Origin: Streptomyces sp. NBC_00083
Lineage (GTDB): Bacteria; Actinomycetota; Actinomycetes; Streptomycetales; Streptomycetaceae
Assembly: GCF_026343295.1 (NCBI RefSeq)
Contig: NZ_JAPELY010000005.1
Span: forward strand, 124,001-188,000
Length of the DNA stretch: 64,000 nt
Direction: 5' to 3'
Part shown: piece by piece, positions 47,057 through 54,755 of the stretch
How the letters are laid out: each line of letters opens with the position of its first letter
Position numbering within the stretch: the stretch's first letter is position 1
Notes under the pieces: generated by a model
The model's database searches: none
Told to the model about the DNA's origin: nothing
The model's input: only the letters and a program-made list of their open reading frames with translations
Position numbers and translations under genes: made by a program

Positions 47057-48856
47057 TCAGACGGTCGTCTTGGTGACGAGGTGGTTGCCGAGGACCAGGT
47101 AGTCGATCTCGGTGCCCAGGAAGCAGTTCAGGGCGTCGGTCGGCGTGCACACGATGGGCTCGCCCGCGACGTTGAACGAGGTGTTGATCAGGCAGGGCAC
47201 ATCGGTCAGCTCGATGAACCTCCGCAGCAGCGCCGTGAGCCGCGGGGTGCCCTCGTCCGTCAGTGTCTGGATGCGGGAGGTGCCGTCCACGTGCACGGCG
47301 CCCGGGATGCGGTCCCGGTACTCCTCGCGGACCGGGAAGACGAACGTCATGTACGGGGAACTGGTCTTGCGCCCCATGTCGAAGATCTTCGGCGCCTGCT
47401 CTTCGAGGACCAGCGGGGCGAACGGGCGGAACGGCTCCCGGTGCTTGACCCGCGTGTTGATGATGTCCTTGATGTCGGTGAACCCGGGGTTGGCGAGGAT
47501 GCTCCGGTGCCCCAGTGCCCGCGGCCCGTGCTCGACGCGCCCGTCGAACCAGCCGATGACGACCTTCTCCGTCAGGAGCTGAGCCACCCGGCCGACGACC
47601 TCGTCGTCGGCGAGCCGGGTCACGCTCACCCGGCCCGCGAACCCTTCGAGGGCCTCCTCGATCTCGGCCTCGCCGAACGAGGGCCCCACATAGGGGCTGA
47701 CGGACGAGGCGGCGGCGTCGATCTCCGCGCGCCCGGTGCCGGGGTCGCCCAGCCAGGCGTGGGCGGCGGCGCCGATGGTGATGCCGGTGTCGGACGCGCC
47801 GAAGCTGACCTGCATGTCCTCGAAGCGGGAACCCTCGAAGAGCGGCGTGTTGTTGAGGCAGTTCAGGGCGACACCGCCCTCGAACAGGAGCAGGTCGAGG
47901 TCGGAGCGCCGCTCCAGGTGGCGGACCTGGTGGGCGGTGGCCACGTTGAGCATCTCCTGCGCCGCCGCCGAGACCCGCGCCGTGTAGGCGAGGGTGTCCT
48001 CGAAGGGCCCGAAGTACTCCTCGAACAGGGCGTCGTGGCTGTGCACGTCGTCCGTCCGGAGCGGCTTGCTGAAGGAGTACGTGCCGTCGTCGTGCAGGCG
48101 CAGCAGGTGCTCGACGAACGGGTTGGGCGACGGCGGGCCGGTGTATCCGGCCAGGCCCATCACCTTGTACTCGTCGTTGTTGGGGACGAAGCCGAGGAAA
48201 CGGGTGATGGCGGAGAACAGGGTGCCCATGGAGTTCTCGGAGCCCGTCACGGTGGACTCGAAGACGGTGATCCGGCCGTCGCGGATCTCGCCCGTCAGGG
48301 TCGAGAAGCGCTCGGCGCGGCCGTCGCTCACGAGGAACGCGGCGTCCTTCATGCCGGCGAGGTAGTAGCCGGTCGTCGCGTGCGCCAAGTGGTGCGGTAC
48401 GAAACGGACCTTGGCCGGGTCGGGACGGTACCCGGTGCGGGCCTCGAAGTCGGCGAGGATCGCCTCGTGGCTGACGACCTGCTCGAACAAGTCCCGCATG
48501 TCGCCGACGAGTCGGGCCTTGTCGTCCTCGGGAAGCGGTGCGGAGCCGATGCCGTCGACGATCTCGTCGAGCACCTGCGCGGACCAGTTCCAGGGGAAGG
48601 CGAACAGGTCGACGTCGTCGAAGGTGAGGCCGGCCTCCTTCAGGCACCACTCCACCGCGTGCTCGGGGAAGTCGGTGGTCTTCTTCACCCGGTTGAGGCG
48701 CTCCTCCTCCACCGCGGCGACCAGGCGGCCGTCCACGAGGAGCGCGGCGGCGGCGTCGTGGCCCAAGAGGTAGTGCTTGTTGATGCCGGTCGCGCCGAAG
48801 CGCTCGGAGAAGAACTCCGAGACCCGGCTGAAACCATTACATCCCAGAACGATCAC
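47057..48856 (-). CDS. Carbamoyltransferase, TobZ/NodU/CmcH family
   Basis: 599 residues, full length. N-terminal Kae1-like domain with GHDAAA at 32-37, EEERLNRVKK near 50 and VPHHLAHATTGY with His155, His156 and His159 (metal and nucleotide site). Then LFEGGVALNCLNN and the C-terminal carbamoyl-transfer domain with GRVEHGPRALGHRSILANP, FRPFAPLVLEE and INTSFNVAGEPIVCTPTDAL. The family uses carbamoyl phosphate and ATP via carbamoyl-adenylate to carbamoylate hydroxyl groups in natural products (tobramycin, Nod factors, cephamycin). The acceptor here is unknown. It lies 33 bases after the FAD oxidase gene. Confidence 0.93.
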   Translation of the reverse strand: MIVLGCNGFSRVSEFFSERFGATGINKHYLLGHDAAAALLVDGRLVAAVEEERLNRVKKTTDFPEHAVEWCLKEAGLTFDDVDLFAFPWNWSAQVLDEIVDGIGSAPLPEDDKARLVGDMRDLFEQVVSHEAILADFEARTGYRPDPAKVRFVPHHLAHATTGYYLAGMKDAAFLVSDGRAERFSTLTGEIRDGRITVFESTVTGSENSMGTLFSAITRFLGFVPNNDEYKVMGLAGYTGPPSPNPFVEHLLRLHDDGTYSFSKPLRTDDVHSHDALFEEYFGPFEDTLAYTARVSAAAQEMLNVATAHQVRHLERRSDLDLLLFEGGVALNCLNNTPLFEGSRFEDMQVSFGASDTGITIGAAAHAWLGDPGTGRAEIDAAASSVSPYVGPSFGEAEIEEALEGFAGRVSVTRLADDEVVGRVAQLLTEKVVIGWFDGRVEHGPRALGHRSILANPGFTDIKDIINTRVKHREPFRPFAPLVLEEQAPKIFDMGRKTSSPYMTFVFPVREEYRDRIPGAVHVDGTSRIQTLTDEGTPRLTALLRRFIELTDVPCLINTSFNVAGEPIVCTPTDALNCFLGTEIDYLVLGNHLVTKTTV

Positions 48857-48889
48857 TGCATTCCTTCCTGTTGCGGCCTGTTGGGGGCT

Positions 48890-49936
48890 CTACGTGACGA
48901 CCAGCAGGTCGCGGAGGCGTTCCCCGGCCGCGGGCGCCTGGCACAGGCCCGCGCCGGTGAATCCGGCCGCGTACAGGAAGCGGCGGGTGGGGTCGGCGCC
49001 GATGAAGGCGGTGTTGTTGGGGCTGGCGTCGAAATCGCCCGACCAGGCGCGGTGCAGGCCGATGCCGTCCAGCGAGGGGAACAGGGTGCCGAGGTGGCCG
49101 GAGATCCGGCCGAGCCAGGCCGCGCGCTCCTCGCCGGGCCTCGGCGCGCCCATCGCGAGCAGGACGCGGTCCTTCCACGACCGGATCCGCAGCCCGGAAG
49201 AGGCGTGCATCGCCATCGGCAACTCGGCCTGCTGGAACGGCAGTTCGTCGGTGAAGAGCATCTCCATCGAACGTGGCGTCAGGGGCAGGTCGATGGAGGC
49301 CATGGAGGCCACCTCGCCGGACCACGGCCCGGCGGTGCACACCACGGTCGACGCCTTGATGGCGCCCCGCGGGGTGTGCAGGGTGTTGTCGTCGTCGATG
49401 CGCAGGACGGGCGTGTGGGTGAACAGCCGGGCGCCGTGGTTGCGGGCGCCGGCCGCGTAGCCGCGGACGATGTCGAGGCCCTGCACGTCGTACGCCTGGG
49501 GCGACCAGGCGGCGGCCAGCACGGCCCGCTCGTTGACCAGCGGGTTGCGTTCGGCCGCCTCGCGGGCGCTGATCAGGCCGACCTCGACGCCGGCGGCGCG
49601 CTGGGCCTGGAGGCCGGCCTCGAAGTCGGCGATCTGCTGTTCCTCGGTGAACAGCGCCAGGAATCCGAGCCGCTTCATGGCGAGCGGGGCCTCGGTGCGG
49701 CGGGCGAACTCGTGGTAGGCGTTCAGGCTCCGTACGGCCATCGCGCCGGTGCGGGGGTCGCCCGGGAAGTACGTGCGGACCATGCCCGCGGTGTGGGCGG
49801 AGGCTCCGCCGCCGAGGCCTCCGCGTTCGAGCAGCACGGTGTCCACGCCGGCTTCGGCGAGGTGGTACGCGGCCGAGGTTCCGATGACTCCCCCACCGAT
49901 GACGACGGCATCGGCGCGGGCGGGCAGGGCGCTCAA
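48890..49936 (-). CDS. FAD-dependent amino-acid/amine oxidase (DAO family)
   Basis: 348 residues from TTG at 49936, fixed by AGGAGGAG five bases upstream. The FAD-binding ADAVVIGGGVIGTSAAYHLAEAG (9-31) is followed by ERGGLGGGASAHTAGMV; the C-terminal RFLYAAGFTGAGLCQAPAAGERL completes the D-amino-acid/sarcosine/glycine oxidase fold. Such enzymes oxidise a secondary or primary amine to an imine, making H2O2. It lies between the cyclophilin-like gene and the carbamoyltransferase in one operon, consistent with oxidation of an amino-acid-derived intermediate. Confidence 0.9.
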   Translation of the reverse strand: MSALPARADAVVIGGGVIGTSAAYHLAEAGVDTVLLERGGLGGGASAHTAGMVRTYFPGDPRTGAMAVRSLNAYHEFARRTEAPLAMKRLGFLALFTEEQQIADFEAGLQAQRAAGVEVGLISAREAAERNPLVNERAVLAAAWSPQAYDVQGLDIVRGYAAGARNHGARLFTHTPVLRIDDDNTLHTPRGAIKASTVVCTAGPWSGEVASMASIDLPLTPRSMEMLFTDELPFQQAELPMAMHASSGLRIRSWKDRVLLAMGAPRPGEERAAWLGRISGHLGTLFPSLDGIGLHRAWSGDFDASPNNTAFIGADPTRRFLYAAGFTGAGLCQAPAAGERLRDLLVVT

Positions 49937-49999
49937 CTTCTCCTCCTGTGGGATGGATTCACGGGTCGGGACGGTCGGCGCGGGGTGGCCGGCACCGTC

Positions 50000-50956
50000 T
50001 CAGGCCGCCTGCTGACGCAGGTGGTCGCCGGTCTCCCACGGGTAGAGCTGGAGGTTCCAGCCGCCAAGGCAGTTGATGTAGAGGGCCATCTGGCTGGCGA
50101 CGGCGTAGAAGTCGTCGCGGTCCAGGTCGTCGAGGACGTCGAGGAAGCGCTGGGTGAACGCCCACAGCTTCTCCAGGCCGCAGTAGCCGAGGAACTCGGC
50201 GGGCACGCCCACCAGGAGGCGCGTCATGTGCTTGAGCGAGTCCAGCGGCATGCCCTGCACGGCGCCGCGCACGATGCCGCCGTACGCCGCGTAACCCAGC
50301 GGCCGGGTCTCGCCGTTGACGAAGAGCAGCGTGGGCAGGACGGTGCCGAAGTTGCCGGCCTGCGAGGGGATGACGCCGCGGTGCAGGCCGTCCAGCTCTA
50401 CGGGCGGATCCAGCCAGATCTTCTCGGTCTCGGCGTGGACGTCGGCGATCAGGCGCGCGGCGCCGGCGTGGGCGGCGGGCAGCTCCGGGATGCTGTGGCC
50501 ACCCTGCTCGCCCGCGCGGCGGACCTCGGCGACGATCTGCTTCTTCGTGGAGTAGACGGCCTCCCAGATCGCGGCGCCGGCTTCGAGCAGCGCGGGCATG
50601 TCGGCCGCGCGGACCTGCCCGACGGGCGTGGCGGGCATCGGCTCGGTCAGCGTGCCGTACTTGATGCCGAGGTGCTGCAGCCCCGAACAGAACACCGTGC
50701 CGTCGGGGGCTTCGCGCCGGTCGGGGATGCGCAGGTCGTGCGGGGTGTGCAGCAGGGCGGGTATCGGGGACACGTGGTAGAGGTGCTCGCCCGCGATGAG
50801 CGCGTGGCCCTGGAGGCTCTGGTAGGGCAGCGACTCCCACAGGGCGTCCGCGAGCGCCGGGTTGCGGTCGTCCAGGTCGGCGGTGACCGTGATGCCCAGG
50901 TCGGGCCAGGAGATCTCGATCTGACGATCCGACAGCTTTTCGTACTTCTCGGACAA
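50000..50956 (-). CDS. Cyclophilin-like fold protein with helical C-terminus, possibly opine (cucumopine) synthase-like
   Basis: About 318 residues from TTG at 50956 (GGGGAA 4 bases upstream; reads MSEKYEKLSDRQIEISWPD). A longer frame adds 51 basic residues that look like upstream noncoding sequence. Residues 10-120 look like a small beta domain (LGITVTADLDDRNPALADALWESLPYQS... HALIAGEHLYHVSP), the pattern of DUF3830/cyclophilin-like proteins. The remainder is helical, with LKHMTRLLVGVPAEFLGYCGLEKLW. This order recalls cucumopine/mikimopine synthases, which join histidine and an alpha-keto acid; that similarity is from memory and uncertain. It is the first gene of the five-gene operon. Confidence 0.55.
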   Translation of the reverse strand: MSEKYEKLSDRQIEISWPDLGITVTADLDDRNPALADALWESLPYQSLQGHALIAGEHLYHVSPIPALLHTPHDLRIPDRREAPDGTVFCSGLQHLGIKYGTLTEPMPATPVGQVRAADMPALLEAGAAIWEAVYSTKKQIVAEVRRAGEQGGHSIPELPAAHAGAARLIADVHAETEKIWLDPPVELDGLHRGVIPSQAGNFGTVLPTLLFVNGETRPLGYAAYGGIVRGAVQGMPLDSLKHMTRLLVGVPAEFLGYCGLEKLWAFTQRFLDVLDDLDRDDFYAVASQMALYINCLGGWNLQLYPWETGDHLRQQAA

Positions 50957-51272
50957 GGCGTTCCCCGTTCGTTGGTGCGGCTTGCTGTCCCAGGAGTACA
51001 TCGCCAACCGGCGTATTCCGGCCAGGCGTTGAAACCATGAAGCCGTGATCTTCCTGGGTTCCGTTGTTTGTGTCTTTCTACGGAACCGCAGCTGAAACGG
51101 GTTGTGCACCCAAGCTACTCAGCCCCGGCCGGCCACCCGCTCCCCTCCTCGACGCCGGTCCGCCTCAGCCCGGCAACCCCGCCTTCACCTGCGGACCGTG
51201 CGCGGCTGGTCGCGCAGTTCCCCGCGCCCCTGGCGGGGCCGACCTCGGCGGGGCGCCCAGCCCGAGCATCCT

Positions 51273-51336
51273 CAGCCCGTCCGGCGTTTGAGGACGAGCG
51301 CCCTTTAGGCGCGAACGGGGTCTGGGGCGGAGCCCC
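51273..51336. repeat. Dispersed intergenic repeat (Streptomyces-type)
   Basis: CAGCCCGTCCGGCGTTTGAG through GGGGTCTGGGGCGGAGCCCCA. The same sequence recurs at 58134-58200. The end GGGGTCTGGGGCGGAGCCCC can fold. CGCAGTTCCCCGCGCCCCT just before it (about 51213) also recurs near 58330. The 497-base gap 50957-51453 otherwise holds only divergent promoters, none resolved. Confidence 0.88.
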
Positions 51337-51453
51337 ACGCGGCTGGTGGTGGGGGCCGAAGGGGGAGGGGGGGATTGGGTGGGCGCTACGACCCGCGGCG
51401 GGCCCCCGTGCCGGAGGATGCGCGGGGACGAGGTCGAAAGGGAGGGCGGGGAC

Positions 51454-52275
51454 ATGGGTGTGCGGCGAGGACGGCCCACGTTGGGGATCCTGGGCGGCAT
51501 GGGCCCCCTGGCCACCGCCGCGTTCTACCGCACCCTCGTCGAACGCACCCCCGCCCACGCCGACCAGGCCCACCTCCCCGTGCTCATCTGGGCCGACCCC
51601 GCCGTCCCCGACCGCACCACCGCCCTCCTCGGCGAGGGCCCCTCCCCGCTGCCCGCCCTCGTGGAGGGCGCCCGCTGGCTCCAGCAGGCCGGCGCCACCT
51701 GCATCGCCGTGCCGTGCAACACCGCCCACGCCTACGTCGAGCAGGTGGCGAGGGCGACCGGCGCCGAAGTCCTCGACATGATCGGCGCGGCCCTGCGCCG
51801 AGCCGCCCGCAGCGGGCCGGACGTACGCCGCGTAGGCGTCCTGGCCACCCGCGGCACCCGCACGGCCCGCCTCTACGAGCAGGCCGGCGAGCGGCTCGGG
51901 CTGAACATCGTCCAGGTGCCGGACGACGTCCAACGGGCCTACGTCGACCCGGCCATCCGAGCCGTCAAGGCAGGGGCGACGACCGCGCACGGCGACGACG
52001 GGCCCGAGCGCTGGATCGGCACCGCCGCCGAGGCGCTCAGGGAGCGCGGCGCGCAGGTGGCCGTCGCCGCCTGCACCGAGATCCCGCTGATCGCGGGCGC
52101 CGCCGCCCGGCTGCTCCCCGTCGTCGACTCCGCCGACGCACTCGTCGAGCGGGCCCTCGAACGCCTGTGGCGGCCGCCCGCGGAAGGATTCGTTCCGGGG
52201 TACGGGGGCGACGGCGTAATCTCGTTCGCAGCTACGGACGCGTACCGCCGCGCCGGTCCTAACCTGCGGAGATGA
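51454..52275 (+). CDS. Aspartate/glutamate racemase family protein
   Basis: 273 residues from the ATG at 51454 with GGAGGG 8 bases upstream. PTLGILGGMGPLATAAFYR opens the protein; the two catalytic cysteines are in AVPCNTAH (Cys88) and AACTEIPLI (Cys207). The family interconverts L- and D-aspartate or -glutamate without cofactor. The stop overlaps the PucR-type regulator start. It is upstream of beta-lactamase-fold hydrolases and a dipeptide transporter, which suggests handling of D-amino-acid-containing peptides. Confidence 0.93.
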   Translation: MGVRRGRPTLGILGGMGPLATAAFYRTLVERTPAHADQAHLPVLIWADPAVPDRTTALLGEGPSPLPALVEGARWLQQAGATCIAVPCNTAHAYVEQVARATGAEVLDMIGAALRRAARSGPDVRRVGVLATRGTRTARLYEQAGERLGLNIVQVPDDVQRAYVDPAIRAVKAGATTAHGDDGPERWIGTAAEALRERGAQVAVAACTEIPLIAGAAARLLPVVDSADALVERALERLWRPPAEGFVPGYGGDGVISFAATDAYRRAGPNLRR

Positions 52276-53921
52276 TCAGGCACATGTCGACGCACCCCGC
52301 CCGGAGCCTGAGCCGGGTGCTCGAAGATCTCGGCCCCACCCTCCTCGATCTGCTGCACGGCGATCCCGGAGCCGAGGGCGAGCTCGGCGGTGTCGGCATC
52401 CACGATCCGCACGACGAGCAGCACTACCCGGAGCGGGCCATCGTGCTCGGCGTCGGGGTGCACGGCGGCGACGAGATCCGCCGGCTCCTGCGCGACCTCG
52501 GCCGCCTGGGCGCCGCCGCGCTCGTGGTGCGCGGGCCAGTCGAGGACGACGGCACCCTCGGCGCCGCCGCCGAGGAGTCAGGCACCGCCCTGCTCGCCCT
52601 GACCCGGGGCGCCTCCTGGGCCCAAATCGCCGCCATGCTGCGGACGTTGCTCGCGGAGGGCGACGTGGGAGAGGCCGGCGAGCAGACCCTCGGCGGGGTC
52701 CCGTCGGGCGACCTGTTCGCGCTGGCCAACGCCATCGCCACGCTCCTCGACGCACCCATCACCATCGAGGACCGCCGCTCGCGCATCCTGGCCTTCTCCG
52801 GCCGCCAGGACGAGGCCGACGCCCCCCGCGTCGCCAGCATCCTCGCCCGCCGCGTGCCCGAGCGCTATCTGCGCATCCACGAGGAACACGGCGTCTTCAA
52901 GGAGCTGTACCGCAGCGACAAGCCGGTGCACATCCCGCCGCCCACGCTCGGCGACGAGGTCGCGCTGCCCCGCGTCGCGATCGCGGTGCGCGCCGGCGAC
53001 GAGATCCTCGGCTCCGTCTGGGCCGCGGTGCGCACCCCCCTCACCCCCGAGCGGGAGGAGGCGTTCCAGGAGGCCGCCAAGCTGGTCGCCCTGCACATGC
53101 TGCGCTTCCGCGCCGGCACCGACGCCGAGAACCGGCTCCGCGCGGATCTCGTGACCACCGCGCTCGAAGGCGGCTCGGGCGCCGTCGAGGCGCTCGGCCG
53201 GCTCGGGCTCGCCGACGGGCCCCTCCTCGTCATGGCGCTCGGCCTCGCACCGCTCGCGGACGCCGACCACGCCCAGGTCACCGCCGAACGCCAGCGCCTC
53301 GCCGGCGCGCTCGCCGTCCATCTGACCGCGGTGCAGCCGCGCTCCGCCGTCGCGCTGCTCGGCGACGTGGCGTACGCCCTCTTCCCCGTCGCGGGCGACC
53401 CGGCGACCGCGCGCGAGCGGGCCCTGAAGGTGGCCTCGAACTTCCTGGAGCGCACCGGCAACCGCGCGGGCGCGGTGATCGGGATCGGCTCCCTCGCCCC
53501 CGAACCCGCCGCCCTCGCCCGCTCCCGTGCCAACGCCGACCGCGCGCTGCGCGTCCTGTCCGGCGGCGCCACCGCCACCCGCCGGGTCGCCGCGATCGGG
53601 GACGTCTACATCGACGCGCTCCTCATCGAGATGCGGGACCTCGCGGTCGCCAACCGGGACGAACTCTCCGGATCCATCGCCGAGTTGGTGGCGTACGACC
53701 GCCGCCACAACGCCCACCTCGTCGAGACGCTGCGGGCCTGGCTCGACGCGTTCGGGGATGTGATCACCGCGTCGGCGAGCGTCTTCGTCCATCCCAACAC
53801 GTTCCGCTACCGCATCCGCCGGGTCGCCGAGGTCGGCCGGATCGACCTCGGCGACCCCGCCGCACGGTTCGCCGCGATGCTGGAGCTGCGGCTGATGGGC
53901 CTGTACGACCCCGAGGCCTGA
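52272..53921 (+). CDS. PucR-family transcriptional regulator
   Basis: 549 residues; ATG at 52272 overlaps the racemase stop, with another ATG at 52284. The N-terminal purine-catabolism-regulator-like domain is followed by a GAF-like region (FALANAIATLLDAPITIEDRRSRILAFSG) and the C-terminal helix-turn-helix LVETLRAWLDAFGDVITASASVFVHPNTFRYRIRRVAEVGRIDL, the PucR signature. Such proteins activate amino-acid or purine catabolic genes in response to a small molecule. Likely targets are its own operon, the nearby hydrolase and transporter genes, or the purine locus 8 kb away. Confidence 0.92.
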   Translation: MIRHMSTHPARSLSRVLEDLGPTLLDLLHGDPGAEGELGGVGIHDPHDEQHYPERAIVLGVGVHGGDEIRRLLRDLGRLGAAALVVRGPVEDDGTLGAAAEESGTALLALTRGASWAQIAAMLRTLLAEGDVGEAGEQTLGGVPSGDLFALANAIATLLDAPITIEDRRSRILAFSGRQDEADAPRVASILARRVPERYLRIHEEHGVFKELYRSDKPVHIPPPTLGDEVALPRVAIAVRAGDEILGSVWAAVRTPLTPEREEAFQEAAKLVALHMLRFRAGTDAENRLRADLVTTALEGGSGAVEALGRLGLADGPLLVMALGLAPLADADHAQVTAERQRLAGALAVHLTAVQPRSAVALLGDVAYALFPVAGDPATARERALKVASNFLERTGNRAGAVIGIGSLAPEPAALARSRANADRALRVLSGGATATRRVAAIGDVYIDALLIEMRDLAVANRDELSGSIAELVAYDRRHNAHLVETLRAWLDAFGDVITASASVFVHPNTFRYRIRRVAEVGRIDLGDPAARFAAMLELRLMGLYDPEA

Positions 53922-53942
53922 CGGGCCCCCGGCCCGCCCCGA

Positions 53943-53973
53943 TGTCCGGGCGGTCCCCCGCCCCGCCCGGACA
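53943..53973. terminator. Bidirectional hairpin terminator
   Basis: TGTCCGGGCGG, 9-base loop, CCGCCCGGACA, between the convergent PucR and isochorismatase genes. Confidence 0.85.
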
Positions 53974-53998
53974 CCACCGGCTCACATCCCGGCCGCGT

Positions 53999-54586
53999 TC
54001 ACAGCCGTACGCCCGGCGGCACCGTCAGCTCCCCGTGGGCGTCGTGGAAGGTGTTCGCCCGCTCGATGGTGCGCACCCAGTCGTAGAACACCTCCTTGGC
54101 CGAGAGCGTCTCGATGCCCCGGCCGGCGAGCCGCCGCAGCCCGCGCTCGTGGGCCGGTCCCGGCGAGTACGTGGCGTCGTCCACGACGGCGACCCGCTTG
54201 CCCGCGTGGTGCAGCTGGATCGCGGAGTGGGCCACGCAGATGTCCGTCTCGATGCCGACGAGGACCATGGTGGAGCGGCCGGTGGCGTCGAGGGCGGCGG
54301 CGATGGCAGGGTTGTCCCAGACGGCGAAGGCGTTCTTCGGCAGCGTCACGGCTCCGGCGGGCAGCGCCTCGCGGATCGGCGCCACGGTGTGCCCGCTGGT
54401 GGCGGGGTCCTCCTCGGTGACCACGACCGGGACGGCGAGGCGGTCCGCGACGGCGGTCAGCCACGCGACGCGCCGCACCATCGCGTCGAAGCGCTCGCGG
54501 TCCACGTCGACGCGGCCCGGCGGATAGAAGTCGCTCTGCACGTCGATGATCACCAGGGTGCAGTCGTCGCGGTCCAGCAGGGGCAT
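53999..54586 (-). CDS. Isochorismatase-like cysteine hydrolase
   Basis: 195 residues. The catalytic triad of the family is visible: Asp15 in LVIIDVQSDF, Lys84 in TLPKNAF and Cys117 in GIETDICVAHSA. The family includes nicotinamidase, N-carbamoylsarcosine amidase, ureidoacrylate hydrolase and true isochorismatase; the lack of a carrier domain excludes a bifunctional siderophore enzyme. It lies divergent from the dual-hydrolase gene. An amide or carbamoyl substrate is plausible but not shown. Confidence 0.9.
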   Translation of the reverse strand: MPLLDRDDCTLVIIDVQSDFYPPGRVDVDRERFDAMVRRVAWLTAVADRLAVPVVVTEEDPATSGHTVAPIREALPAGAVTLPKNAFAVWDNPAIAAALDATGRSTMVLVGIETDICVAHSAIQLHHAGKRVAVVDDATYSPGPAHERGLRRLAGRGIETLSAKEVFYDWVRTIERANTFHDAHGELTVPPGVRL

Positions 54587-54755
54587 GTCCGTCTCCTCGT
54601 ACGTCGCGGTGCCGCCACCCTAGAAACGGAGCCGCCCCGGCAAGTCGTCCGCCCGACCAAGCCGCGCCCCGCTCCTTCGTCGGCGCGGACCAAGAACGGC
54701 GCGGGCGTCCGTGCCACGCTGGCGCCCTGACCGCTGGAGCCGAGGGAGGACGCCG

